Assembly (NCBI GenBank): GCA_028289425.1
Contig: JANQPL010000005.1
Coordinates: 1 to 64,000 of the forward strand
Source: Alphaproteobacteria bacterium
GTDB taxonomy: Bacteria > Pseudomonadota > Alphaproteobacteria > JANQMY01
DNA length: 64,000 nucleotides
Direction of reading: 5' to 3'
The notes under the pieces were generated by a model. It was not told the origin of the DNA. It did no database searches and was given only the letters and a program-made list of their open reading frames with translations. Both the position numbers and the translations under genes were made by a program. Of this stretch, positions 44,383 through 52,792 are shown piece by piece. Each line of letters starts with the position of its first letter. The first letter of the stretch is position 1.

Positions 44383-44410
44383 ATGGTACAAATTTTATGA
44401 AATGTACCAT
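44383..44410. promoter_or_regulatory. Candidate TetR operator between divergent genes
   Basis: ATGGTACA (44383-44390) and TGTACCAT (44403-44410) are perfect 8-base inverted arms with a 12-base A/T-rich centre. The site lies 32 bases ahead of the leftward amidohydrolase and 52 bases ahead of the rightward TetR. Confidence 0.68.
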
Positions 44411-44462
44411 ACACAATCTCGCCTGTCTACTGGCAACGACAAAAATCTGGTATGACGCCCCC

Positions 44463-45062
44463 ATGAGCGCGAAATCAGCCCCAAAAACAAAGGCAAAGCC
44501 TGACCGCAGAACGTCGATTATCGAAGCTGCCCGCAAGCGGTTTCGCAAAACCGGCATGGCGGAAACCACATTGGACATGGTGGCGGAAGACGCGAAGATC
44601 GCCCGCCCGCATCTCTATCGCTATTTCAAGGACAAAAGCGATTTGCTGTCGGAAGTGCTGGTGGCGGAAGCGCGGGCCATCAACGAACAGCGCTACGCCA
44701 AGATCAAAGGTCTCAAAGCTTTTGAAGACATTCTGGTGCGGTCGTTCGAGGGCACGGTGGAAACTGTCTATGCGGATCAGTTTTGGGCGGACATTGTGTC
44801 CCCCGCCAACGTACCTTACACGGCCTATGTGGCGTCAAACGATCCGCGCGTCTTGCAATCCAACATGGAATATTGGGAACCCATTTTGGCGGCGGCCGAA
44901 CAGACCGGCGAATTGCGCGAAGGCCTCGACCACCAAGACATCATGCGGTGGCTTTTGGCGCTTGAGTTCATGTTCATGGAGCGCACCGAGATCTTCGAGA
45001 CCCTCGAAGATGTGAGTCGTTACGCAAAAACCTTTGTGGTCCCTGCACTGGTTCAGCGCTAG
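44463..45062 (+). CDS. TetR family transcriptional regulator
   Basis: A 199-residue regulator with helix-turn-helix in ETTLDMVAEDAKIARPHLYRYFKDKSDLL and a divergent effector domain. It diverges from the amidohydrolase-P450 operon, with a palindrome in between that probably controls both. The frame stays open for 488 codons upstream, antisense to the amidohydrolase, but the ATG at 44463 gives the canonical TetR N-terminus and is the only sensible start. Confidence 0.93.
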   Translation: MSAKSAPKTKAKPDRRTSIIEAARKRFRKTGMAETTLDMVAEDAKIARPHLYRYFKDKSDLLSEVLVAEARAINEQRYAKIKGLKAFEDILVRSFEGTVETVYADQFWADIVSPANVPYTAYVASNDPRVLQSNMEYWEPILAAAEQTGELREGLDHQDIMRWLLALEFMFMERTEIFETLEDVSRYAKTFVVPALVQR

Positions 45063-45158
45063 CCATATCCAGACACCGCACATGAGATAGGCCGGGAAGA
45101 AGGCCCATGCGTGACAGCCTTCTCGCTCGTCTCGCTTTGCTCGACAAGCTGCAAAGGC

Positions 45159-45208
45159 TGGTAGGCGCCCTGGGAATCGAACCCAGCCGTGCACGCTAAT
45201 CCGGCGCT
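45159..45208 (-). tRNA. tRNA 3'-end remnant (T-arm, acceptor strand and CCA)
   Basis: On the minus strand a perfect T-arm (CTGGG-TTCGATT-CCCAG, 45186-45170) is followed by GGCGCCT, A and CCA (45169-45159), exactly as at the end of a tRNA. Upstream there is no D-arm, no convincing anticodon arm (the best loop lacks U33), and no 5' acceptor half closer than AAGCGCC with one mismatch. It is therefore a fragment, not a full tRNA. It might mark a past integration boundary. Confidence 0.5.
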
Positions 45209-45239
45209 TTACAGGGGTATAAGCCCCGCGCTCGCTAAA

Positions 45240-45283
45240 GCGCGATCAGGTTGAATGGAATCCGGTCAACCGTCCGATCGCGC
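45240..45283. repeat. Nested inverted repeat
   Basis: GCGCGATC (45240-45247) pairs with GATCGCGC (45276-45283), and within it GGTTGA (45249-45254) pairs with TCAACC (45266-45271), leaving ATGGAATCCGG as loop. The AATGGAATCCGG core is reminiscent of dispersed repeats in Rhizobiales-type genomes. Confidence 0.6.
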
Positions 45284-45301
45284 GACCAACAAAGAATCTG
45301 T

Positions 45302-45336
45302 GGCATGATCATGTTTCTGTGAAAAATGATCATGCC
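45302..45336. terminator. Perfect 11-bp hairpin at the end of the MBL gene
   Basis: GGCATGATCAT (45302-45312) and ATGATCATGCC (45326-45336) pair without error across a 13-base loop. It abuts the stop codon of the leftward MBL gene, so it could stop or protect that transcript. There is no T-run, and it may instead be a REP-like palindrome. Confidence 0.6.
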
Positions 45337-46344
45337 CTAGTCGATCGAGGCCGACTTGATTGTCATATTGCGGTCGACGCGGGTGCCGATGGCACCAATG
45401 GAAACGTTTGTGCGCGGCAGCCCCAACTGGCGCGCGATCTCCGCGGTGGCATAAGCGCCGGTGCAATGGGCCCCGATGATTTGTTTCAAGCCGAAGGCGC
45501 GCAGTCTATCTGCCGTCCACGAAATCGTCTCGTCCGTCGCACGGAACAAATGAAACCCGCCCACGCCCAACAGAATGGGCCGGTCTTCGATGGCGCGCAG
45601 TTGTTCCGACGCATTAATGATGCCCGCATGGCCGCAACCCGAGACAAGCATCCAGCCTTGCGCGGTTTTGATGCCCAGCACTTGTGATTCAGGCACCGTA
45701 TCGGGGATAAGCTTGCCGTCTCGCTTGAGAAAGAAACCGCCGCCCACATTTTTCTCATCATGAATGCGTCCGATCGGTCCGGTGAGCACCATGCCCGGGG
45801 CAATTTCGGTGGGACCGTCGATTTCTACAAACGAAATGCCGGCCTCTCCCGCTGCGGCTTTAAAGGCGGCGGGGTCGGTGAAGGTACGGGTAAACCCGCC
45901 TTCGGGGATTGCAAACAAGAAGCCCCGGGTGGGGATCGAATAGATCGGATCCCCGTCGATGGAATATCGTTGCTCGAAAAATCCTTTCGCCACGTAAACT
46001 GTCGAGAATGCTTTATCATTCTTATCTCGGAAGGCCTCCCGCAAGGTGAGCAGCCCGCCCGTATGATCCGTATGGAAATGAGTAAGGATGACCGTTTCCA
46101 CGGCGCTCAAATCCTTGCCTAAGTAAGCGGCATTGGTCAGCACGGTTTGGGACTTAAAGCCTGTATCGAACAGGATCGGCGCGCCCTCCCCTTCGATGAG
46201 TGCCGAGAATCCCCATTCGCCAACGCCGGTGAAATTCGCCACCATGGTGGACAGAATGGTGATTTCGGGTGTTTGGTCTTCCGCCTGCGCGGGCACCCAC
46301 CCGCAAAACAGCACGATTGCCAACAGGCGCGATAGGCAATTCAT
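45337..46344 (-). CDS. Exported MBL-fold hydrolase (COG1237-like)
   Basis: A 335-residue metallo-beta-lactamase-fold protein with signal peptide (cleavage near PAQA-EDQ). The metal motif is THFHTDHTGG near residue 87, and VSGCGHAGIINA marks the COG1237 branch, in which the archaeal homologue acts in methanopterin synthesis; the bacterial function is unclear. It has GAGGGGG before the ATG. The export signal argues against a cytosolic cofactor role. It is third in a leftward run after GST and SMP-30, with gaps of about 10 bases. Confidence 0.9.
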   Translation of the reverse strand: MNCLSRLLAIVLFCGWVPAQAEDQTPEITILSTMVANFTGVGEWGFSALIEGEGAPILFDTGFKSQTVLTNAAYLGKDLSAVETVILTHFHTDHTGGLLTLREAFRDKNDKAFSTVYVAKGFFEQRYSIDGDPIYSIPTRGFLFAIPEGGFTRTFTDPAAFKAAAGEAGISFVEIDGPTEIAPGMVLTGPIGRIHDEKNVGGGFFLKRDGKLIPDTVPESQVLGIKTAQGWMLVSGCGHAGIINASEQLRAIEDRPILLGVGGFHLFRATDETISWTADRLRAFGLKQIIGAHCTGAYATAEIARQLGLPRTNVSIGAIGTRVDRNMTIKSASID

Positions 46345-46354
46345 GGCAGCCCCC

Positions 46355-47221
46355 TCAACTCGCTTGGGCCAAGGCCACGCGGGCAATCGGTTGGGGAAGG
46401 CCCGCGACCTCCGTCCGGACCCGGAAGATGGCGCCCGCTTTGTCGGAGTCGGTTCCTTCCGACCCGGTGACGATGTAGAGATCCTTCAAATCATTACCGC
46501 CAAAACAAACGGATGTGCACATGGGCAAGGGGATTTCGATGTGCTCTCGGAAAGCGCCGGAGGCCTCGAACACCGCCACGCCTTTTCCGTTGCGCGCAAG
46601 GGCCGTCCACACGGCGCCGTCTTCCGAAACCACCAGACCGTCGGGCACGCCATTTTCGGTCATGACAAATATGGATTTCTGGCCGAGCGAACCATCGTCA
46701 TAGACGTCATACCGGAAAATTGCGCCGCGGTGGGTATCCGAATGGTAGAGCGTCTTTCCATCGGGCGAAAATCCCAACCCGTTGGTGAGCATCACATCGC
46801 CCGCCACTTTCCGTGCACTGCCGTCCAAATCGATGACATACAAGTCGCCCGCTTGCGGCCCTCTACCATCCTCAAAGACGGGGCTTGAGCCCAAACCGCC
46901 TGCATAGATCCGCCCGGAGCTATCGGTGGTGATGTCGTTGAAGCCCACCAGGCCCGCTTCTTCGTTGCGATCGAGCACGGTCACGGTCGCACCCCCGTCG
47001 AACGGCTTGTAGGAGAGGTTGCGACCACTGACGATCAATCCGCCGGCTTCATGCAAGGCCATGCCGCCAATGCCCCGCCGGTGTTCGAACACCGTAGAAA
47101 CGGTTCCGTCGGCGCTCAAACAGAAGACACCGCCGAAGAGGACGTCGCTGAACAAGAGACCCCGTTCTGCATCCCACACTGGCCCTTCAATCAGACCGTA
47201 GCCTTCCGCACATTTTTCCAT
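46355..47221 (-). CDS. SMP-30/gluconolactonase family lactonase
   Basis: A 288-residue six-bladed propeller. The metal ligands of the family are recognisable: Glu in LIEGPVWD near residue 13, Asn in GFNDITTD, Asn in TNGLGFSPDG and Asp in VPDGLVVSEDG. It hydrolyses a lactone or related ester. A strong GGGAGG site lies before the ATG. It is sandwiched between GST and MBL genes with gaps of 9 and 10 bases, so the three share a transcript. Confidence 0.93.
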   Translation of the reverse strand: MEKCAEGYGLIEGPVWDAERGLLFSDVLFGGVFCLSADGTVSTVFEHRRGIGGMALHEAGGLIVSGRNLSYKPFDGGATVTVLDRNEEAGLVGFNDITTDSSGRIYAGGLGSSPVFEDGRGPQAGDLYVIDLDGSARKVAGDVMLTNGLGFSPDGKTLYHSDTHRGAIFRYDVYDDGSLGQKSIFVMTENGVPDGLVVSEDGAVWTALARNGKGVAVFEASGAFREHIEIPLPMCTSVCFGGNDLKDLYIVTGSEGTDSDKAGAIFRVRTEVAGLPQPIARVALAQAS

Positions 47222-47230
47222 AACACCTCC

Positions 47231-47851
47231 CTATTGTTTTATTCCGTCGCGCTCGTCCCCGGCCACTGCCCGCTGGCGCGCGGGGCGTGCTTCCATCGGC
47301 TCCCAATAGGCCACAAGTTCCGGTGTTTCGGGCAAGACCCCCAACAGACGCATGCCCCACCAAATCGTGCTGCCCAGCACCACATCGGCAGCCGTGAACC
47401 TGTGCCCCACAATGAAGGAGCGCCCGGCGACGGCGCCGCTCAGTGTACGCACCACATCATCCATATCGGCGAAGGGTCGGTAGTCCACTTCTGTTTTCAC
47501 GTGACCCAGCATCGACCACAGAATCGTCGGTTCGGCTGAGACAGGACCGAAAAACAGCCAGCGCAGGTAATCCGCCCGCAAGGGCGAGTCGATCGGCACG
47601 GATAAATTTGCTTTTGGAAATGCATCGGCCAAATAGGTGCAGATGGCCGCACTCTCGGTGATAATCTTGTCCCCATGACGCAAGGCCGGCACCCGGCCCA
47701 TCGGATTGACCGCCAAATAGTCCTGCCGTTTTTGCTCGTCCTTGTCGAAATTGAGAAGCTTGATCTCGTAAGGCTCCCCCAGCTCTTCCAACATCCAGCG
47801 CGTAACAAAGCCGCGGGATGGAATGGCGTGATAAAGCGTGAGATCGGTCAT
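47231..47851 (-). CDS. Glutathione S-transferase
   Basis: A 206-residue cytosolic GST. The N-terminal thioredoxin fold has YHAIPSRGFVTRWMLEELG, with Ser in the active-site loop, then MGRVPALRHGDKIITESAAICTYLAD with the cis-Pro and glutathione-binding Ser. The helical C-terminal domain contains FTAADVVLGS. It leads a three-gene leftward run with SMP-30 and the MBL hydrolase. Confidence 0.93.
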   Translation of the reverse strand: MTDLTLYHAIPSRGFVTRWMLEELGEPYEIKLLNFDKDEQKRQDYLAVNPMGRVPALRHGDKIITESAAICTYLADAFPKANLSVPIDSPLRADYLRWLFFGPVSAEPTILWSMLGHVKTEVDYRPFADMDDVVRTLSGAVAGRSFIVGHRFTAADVVLGSTIWWGMRLLGVLPETPELVAYWEPMEARPARQRAVAGDERDGIKQ

Positions 47852-47935
47852 GGGGGGCGCTTCTTATCGGCTTGATCTTCTTACGCCTAAGATTACCTCA
47901 AAAGCTGCCGCAAGCCAGACTTCCCTGAGCCGCTG

Positions 47936-48298
47936 TCAGCTCTTAGTTCGGCGCTCGATCACTTGCTGCAACACAACGGCATTGTTGTGGGATACGTCTT
48001 TTGCCGCAAAGAGCAGCGTAACGGTCTCCCGGTCAGCCAGAGCCGCAATATCGTCGAGTGCTTGCTCTTGCTCCGGCGACGCCAGTTCCAGGAGGTAGCG
48101 TTTACGGAATTCGGTCCAGCGCGCGGGATCATGATTAAACCAACGGCGCAGCTCTGAACCGGGCGCGATTTCTTTGGCCCATTGATGAATGTGCGCACTT
48201 TCCCGCTTCAGACCGCGCGGCCAAAGGCGGTCCACAAGAATACGACGCCCATCCTCTTCAGAGGGGGCGTCGTACACACGTTTGATGTAAAGGGCCAT
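47936..48298 (-). CDS. DUF488 family protein
   Basis: A 120-residue protein with the DUF488 hallmarks: VLVDRLWPRGL-like ILVDRLWPRGLKRE, a W-RWF-H pattern and a C-terminal VTLLFAAKDVSHNNAVVL. The family function is unknown. It lies 12 bases after the MAPEG gene in the same direction. Confidence 0.92.
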   Translation of the reverse strand: MALYIKRVYDAPSEEDGRRILVDRLWPRGLKRESAHIHQWAKEIAPGSELRRWFNHDPARWTEFRKRYLLELASPEQEQALDDIAALADRETVTLLFAAKDVSHNNAVVLQQVIERRTKS

Positions 48299-48310
48299 AC
48301 TGCCTTCTTT

Positions 48311-48721
48311 CTACAACACGGCCAGACCGGCGATCATCAAGATCGCGAACCAGGACACCAGATAAACTGGCGTACGCACGGCCGGAATGCCCAACCCATA
48401 GACAATGGCATGAGCGACGCGGGCGAAAAAGAACACTTGCGCCCACAGGCCGATGGCAGCACCGGAAACATCACCGACCAAATAGCCGCTGCCAAGAACA
48501 ACGGCGATGAAGGCAGGCATTGTTTCCACCATGTTGAGATGCGCCCGGTGGGTCCGTTGCGCCCATAAAGGCGGCGTCGGTTGTTCGGTCGGAAAGTTCT
48601 CCGGATAGTTGGTGAGGAAGGTGACCGGGCCCCAGACAAACAAGCGGGCCAAGATGTATGGCGTCCACAACAGAACCGTGAGGGCGCCTGAAAGCGTCAG
48701 ATAAAGATAGGCGGTTTCCAT
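48311..48721 (-). CDS. MAPEG family membrane protein
   Basis: A 136-residue protein with four predicted helices. The family motif appears in QRTHRAHLNMVETMPAF near residue 60. MAPEG members are often glutathione transferases or peroxidases of lipophilic electrophiles, which fits the neighbouring soluble GST and VOC genes. It is 17 bases after the VOC gene and is probably co-transcribed with it. Confidence 0.92.
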   Translation of the reverse strand: METAYLYLTLSGALTVLLWTPYILARLFVWGPVTFLTNYPENFPTEQPTPPLWAQRTHRAHLNMVETMPAFIAVVLGSGYLVGDVSGAAIGLWAQVFFFARVAHAIVYGLGIPAVRTPVYLVSWFAILMIAGLAVL

Positions 48722-48738
48722 TTTTGTCTCCTTGAAAC

Positions 48739-49128
48739 CTAGGCTGCAAAGCCGTTGTGGATGACTTCAAGCTTGTTACCGAAGGGATCACGCACGAAGG
48801 CCGCGTAGACATTCGGCGCAGGGTACGCTGGGCGCGGGCCGGGTTCGCCTTCGCAGGTACCGCCATTTGCAATGGCGACAGCGTGGAAGGCTTCCACCGC
48901 TTCCTGTGACGGCGCAGCAAAACAAATGTGTGTGCCGTTACCAGTGGAATAGGCGCTGCCGTTTTCTGGCTTCATGGTCAGGAATTGCACGGCGCCGTTG
49001 CCGTAAGCCGCAAAGGCGTCGCTGGTAGCCAGGCGGCTCACGCCCAGTGTTTTGAGAAGGCCGTCGTAAAACGAGCAGGCCGTGTCGATGTCAGGCACGC
49101 CGACGCTCAAATGATCGATGATGTTCAT
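48739..49128 (-). CDS. VOC family (glyoxalase-like) protein
   Basis: A 129-residue VOC module (IIDHLSVGVPDIDTACSFYDG at the start, AAFVRDPFGNKLEVIHN at the end). A metal site is plausible from His6, a middle His in THICFAAPS and the C-terminal Glu. The start at 49128 has CGGAGA 7 bases upstream. It may handle glutathione or antibiotic adducts; substrate unknown. Confidence 0.9.
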   Translation of the reverse strand: MNIIDHLSVGVPDIDTACSFYDGLLKTLGVSRLATSDAFAAYGNGAVQFLTMKPENGSAYSTGNGTHICFAAPSQEAVEAFHAVAIANGGTCEGEPGPRPAYPAPNVYAAFVRDPFGNKLEVIHNGFAA

Positions 49129-49177
49129 GATGTGTCTCCGGGGAGGGGGCGGGCGCTGAATGCGCCCGCATGTTTTG

Positions 49178-49657
49178 TTAAAGATCGGTCGCCGCCGTGT
49201 GCTCAATTTTTTGCCATTGGGCGTCCGCTTTGCGGATCGTGCCTTCCGGATCTTTTTGGTACATGGCGAAGATTTCTTCGTTCAGGAAAACGTAGAGTTG
49301 ACCGTCGCGAATATCCGCATACCGAGGATCGCCGTCGAACTTCTTGCCAACTGACACACCAAAGGTGCAGAAGCCGCCATGGGCCGGCACGTATTGCGCG
49401 GGGTTTTGTTCGAATGCTTTTTTGTTCGCTTCGGTTGCGAAGTAGTAAGCAACACCGTCATGAACGGCCGTGAACTTCGCGGAACCGTCCGATTGGGCGT
49501 TGTGATCAACGACCGCAACCGGATCGACGCCATGAAAGCCCAGCGGCGCGCCGGCTGCCGTGAGGCCCGGCACCACATTGTTTTCGTCGGCCGCAAAAGC
49601 GGTAGGAATGACAGCCATCGACAGAGCGATGGCGGCGATGGAAAGTGATTTTCTCAT
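49178..49657 (-). CDS. Exported YHS-domain protein
   Basis: A 159-residue protein with a cleavable signal (IPTAFA-ADEN) and a YHS-domain-like core (GFHGVDPVAVVDHNAQSDGS, YYFATEANKKAFEQNPAQYVPAHGGFCTFG). The core positions give a possible metal site. It faces the periplasm. The ATG at 49657 gives a cleaner signal than the ATG at 49672. Downstream, 49 bases away, is the VOC gene. Confidence 0.9.
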   Translation of the reverse strand: MRKSLSIAAIALSMAVIPTAFAADENNVVPGLTAAGAPLGFHGVDPVAVVDHNAQSDGSAKFTAVHDGVAYYFATEANKKAFEQNPAQYVPAHGGFCTFGVSVGKKFDGDPRYADIRDGQLYVFLNEEIFAMYQKDPEGTIRKADAQWQKIEHTAATDL

Positions 49658-49834
49658 GGGAATGCTCCTCATGTTGTGTGTGGGTTAAGGAGCAGACCGG
49701 ATGCGGTAAGCCCCATCGACATTTCGTTCGATGGAGCGCTATCTGTGGGCCCTGGGACGATAGATCAATTAGCGGGCCGAAACTTGGGTGTTTGGGCAAT
49801 CCCTTTGGGACGCCCTGCAAAATCGCGCGCTATT

Positions 49835-50761
49835 TCAGGCGAAATGACGGCGGTATTCGGTGGGAGAGGCGCCGAATTTGGCGGCAAAGGCGCGCGTGAA
49901 CGCGGCAGGCGATTGATAGCCCGACTGGACCGCCACTTGGCTCACGCTTTGGCGTGAGTCGTCCAGCAAAGATAGCGCCTTTTGCAAACGCCATTCGCTC
50001 AAATAGGCCATGGGGCTTTGCCCGAGCAGAATCCGGAAGCGGTCGGCAAAGCGGCTGCGCGACATGCCTACTTCCGCGGCAAGGCTTTCCACCGTCCACG
50101 GACTTTCCGGTTGCTCGTGCATGGCGAGCAGCGCTTTGCCGATTTGCTTGTCTTGCACGGCCGCCATGACGGATCCCATGGTCGGGTCTTGTTCGGCACC
50201 GATGCGCAGCAATTCCACAAACACGCTTTCAGAAAGGCGCTTAACGGCAGCAGTCGATCCGGGTGCCGGCGTGAATATGCGCCGCACGATCAACCGAAGC
50301 GTTTCATCGAGCAGCGGGGCACGGGCGCGGTCCGCAGCGCTTGTGACGAGAAAATCCGGCAGACTGCGCAACAGGGCATGATCCGCTCCGTCACGGAAAG
50401 AATAATGGCCGCAGACCATTTTTGTGGACGCCCCGTCGCTGCCATTGTTGATGGCGAGCACGCCGGAGCCGTCATACCCCACCTCTGTCAATACGGTTTC
50501 AAGCGGCGGCGCAGCGCGGCCCGCCTTGTCCGCGATGATGTGTTCGCGGCCGCCGGGAATGAGCACTAAGTCTCCGGCTTGCAGTGTTACACTGGCGCCC
50601 GACCGGAAGGTCACATGGCACGTGCCTTCCACCACAAGATGAAAGCGTGCGGCCCCCGGCAAATCAGGCACGGTGGTGGCCCACGCACCGGAAAAATCGG
50701 TCCGGAAGTAGAGTGCCCCTTTCAAGTTTAAGGTGGAAAGGATGTCGTCCAGAATATCCAT
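49835..50761 (-). CDS. AraC-family regulator with cupin sensor domain
   Basis: A 308-residue regulator with an N-terminal cupin-like domain (RFHLVVEGTCHVTF, VLIPGGREHI) and two C-terminal helix-turn-helix units (VESLAAEVGMSRSRFADRFR and SVSQVAVQSGYQSPAAFTRAF). It has the domain order of the AraC cupin_6 group. It diverges from the cyclase-family lipoprotein, which may be its target. A signal for its ligand is not visible. Confidence 0.92.
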   Translation of the reverse strand: MDILDDILSTLNLKGALYFRTDFSGAWATTVPDLPGAARFHLVVEGTCHVTFRSGASVTLQAGDLVLIPGGREHIIADKAGRAAPPLETVLTEVGYDGSGVLAINNGSDGASTKMVCGHYSFRDGADHALLRSLPDFLVTSAADRARAPLLDETLRLIVRRIFTPAPGSTAAVKRLSESVFVELLRIGAEQDPTMGSVMAAVQDKQIGKALLAMHEQPESPWTVESLAAEVGMSRSRFADRFRILLGQSPMAYLSEWRLQKALSLLDDSRQSVSQVAVQSGYQSPAAFTRAFAAKFGASPTEYRRHFA

Positions 50762-50939
50762 ACGGTTCGCCGATTCATTTGAGCCATTTGGGAGTAATGC
50801 CGACTGTACCTAAGGCGCTGATGGCCCCTATGCCAGCCCCGTGCCCAACACAGACAGTTGAGCATTTCGCTAGACCACGGGAGCCCTTAATATAGGGGCC
50901 AGAATCCGCGCCTTTCTCGCCTAAACAAGGATTGATCAA

Positions 50940-51752
50940 ATGACCGTGAAGTTTGGCCTGCCCCTCATTGTTTCCGGTCTCTTAGCGGTCGCCCTGGCTG
51001 CTTGCGAACCGCCCCGGGACGAACCCGGTTTCTCCGGTACCTGGGTCGACCTAACCCACGCCTTCTCGCGCAACGCGGTGTTTTGGCCAACGGCAGCCAC
51101 CTTCACCAAAGAAACCGTGTCGGAGGGTATGACGGAAGGCGGCTGGTTTTACAGTGCGTATAATTTTGCATCATCGGAACATGGCGGCACCCACATGGAT
51201 GCGCCGGTTCACTTCGCGAAAGGCGCGCTCGCCACCCATGAGGTGCCACTGGACAGTTTGATTGGTCCGGCCGCCGTGATCGATGTGTCCGACGCATCGG
51301 CGCAGGACCGAGATTATCAGTTCACGGTGGATGACGTGCTCAACTGGGAAAAAGAAAATGGGGCCCTGCCCGACGGTGCGATCATTTTGTTCAACACGGG
51401 CTATGCCGCGAAGTGGCCGGACGCTGAAGCCTATATGGGGACCGCCATGCGCGGCCCCGCCGCGGTGGGTCAGCTTCATTTTCCCGGCCTGTCGCCTGAG
51501 CTTGCGACCTTCCTTACTGAAGAGCGCAACATTCGCGCCGTGGGCCTGGACACACCGAGCCTTGATTACGGCCAATCGAAAACTTTCATGACGCACCGCA
51601 TCTTGTCAGCCAAGAACATTCCCGGATTTGAAAATGTGGCGGCGCTCGACCAATTGCCGGCGACAGGCGCGACCATTGTGGCGCTGCCCATGAAAATCCA
51701 AGGCGGCAGCGGGGGCCCCTTGCGGATTGTTGCCCACCTTCCCAATCCGTGA
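50940..51752 (+). CDS. Cyclase-family (kynurenine-formamidase-like) lipoprotein
   Basis: A 270-residue protein with the lipobox LAAC (Cys22) after a signal peptide. The catalytic and metal motif HGGTHMDAPVHF is typical of the cyclase family, here with both His and Asp present, so a bivalent metal hydrolase of amide or ester bonds is likely. Its placement outside the cytoplasm is unusual for formamidases. It faces the AraC/cupin regulator gene. Confidence 0.92.
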   Translation: MTVKFGLPLIVSGLLAVALAACEPPRDEPGFSGTWVDLTHAFSRNAVFWPTAATFTKETVSEGMTEGGWFYSAYNFASSEHGGTHMDAPVHFAKGALATHEVPLDSLIGPAAVIDVSDASAQDRDYQFTVDDVLNWEKENGALPDGAIILFNTGYAAKWPDAEAYMGTAMRGPAAVGQLHFPGLSPELATFLTEERNIRAVGLDTPSLDYGQSKTFMTHRILSAKNIPGFENVAALDQLPATGATIVALPMKIQGGSGGPLRIVAHLPNP

Positions 51753-51935
51753 GCCATAGCACGCGGCGGCGGGCCGCGCCTGATGGAAAAACCTTGGATG
51801 GCCCGTCGACCACGGATCTTCCATGAACGCCGGTGCGATCATGCGCCGGAATGGCGAGCTGAAGCGCCTGGCCAGTTCGCGCGTCCGCTTGATAAGCTCG
51901 GCAGATCTTCGCGCCCCAAAAGAATGAGACACACC

Positions 51936-52664
51936 ATGGCCGCACAGCAGACCTATCCGCCCGCCTACCCCCATGACCCCATTGAAGAAATTGCGCCGGA
52001 GGTGTTTATGGCGAGAGGTTCTATCCCCCTCAACGCCATGATGAAGATCACCCGCAACATGGCCATCGTGCGCAATGGATCGGAGCTGACCGTGATCAAT
52101 CCCATCCGGCTCAATTCGGCGGGAGAAGCGCAGCTTGCGGAATTGGGCGATGTGAAACACGTGCTGCGATCGGGACCCATGCATGGCCTGGACGATCCGT
52201 ACTATGTGGATACGTTCAACGCTACATTCTGGTCTCAAAAGGGCGGCACCACATACACCCAGCCCGCCATCGATGAAGAACTGACCGAAGGCGGGCCCCT
52301 GCCCTTTCCCAATGCGGAATTGTTTTGCTACCGCACGACCGTGCAGCCGGAGTCTGCCATCCTGATGAAAACCGGAAAAGGGCTGCTACTCAGTTGCGAT
52401 GCCATTCAGCACTATGGCGATTACCGCCACAACAATCTGCCAGCACGGCTGCTTATGCCGTTCATCGGTTTTCCTAAGACTACAATCATCGGACCCGTCT
52501 GGATACGGATCATGACGCCTGAAGGGGCATCGTTGAGGGGTGAGTTCGAACGGTTGTTGGAATTGGAGTTCGATGCCCTGTTAAGCGCCCATGGCAGTTT
52601 CCTGAAGACCGGCGCTAGAGCGGCTGTCAAAAAGGCTTTCGACAAAGTCTTCGAGGGCGGTTGA
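51936..52664 (+). CDS. MBL-fold-like (DUF4336-like) protein lacking the metal motif
   Basis: A 242-residue protein with the general shape of a metallo-beta-lactamase fold. In place of HxHxDH it has GPMHGLDDPYY, and later LLSCDAIQHYGDY and LSAHGSFLKTGA. The metal site is thus incomplete, as in DUF4336. The ATG at 51936 is chosen over 51924. It follows the cyclase-family gene by 183 bases on the same strand. No function is assigned. Confidence 0.75.
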   Translation: MAAQQTYPPAYPHDPIEEIAPEVFMARGSIPLNAMMKITRNMAIVRNGSELTVINPIRLNSAGEAQLAELGDVKHVLRSGPMHGLDDPYYVDTFNATFWSQKGGTTYTQPAIDEELTEGGPLPFPNAELFCYRTTVQPESAILMKTGKGLLLSCDAIQHYGDYRHNNLPARLLMPFIGFPKTTIIGPVWIRIMTPEGASLRGEFERLLELEFDALLSAHGSFLKTGARAAVKKAFDKVFEGG

Positions 52665-52792
52665 CCGTTACGCCAACTGGATGCGCACACAAACCAATTT
52701 CTCGGCCGCCGCAGCGACATCATCGATGTTTGAGTTCTTTTGCGCATCAAGCTGCACGACGCTCTAAGTTCAAGCCGCGTCGGCGTGCATCG

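Noticed and set aside
42999-44462. Open frame of 488 codons on the plus strand, antisense to the amidohydrolase and in frame with TetR
   Set aside because: It has no recognisable domain or start signal, and the opposite strand encodes a full D-aminoacylase-like protein. GC-rich codon bias keeps antisense frames open.
45159-45250. Complete tRNA or permuted tmRNA
   Set aside because: No D-arm or proper anticodon loop; the acceptor lacks the G-U pair expected for tmRNA and no tag-coding piece follows the CCA.
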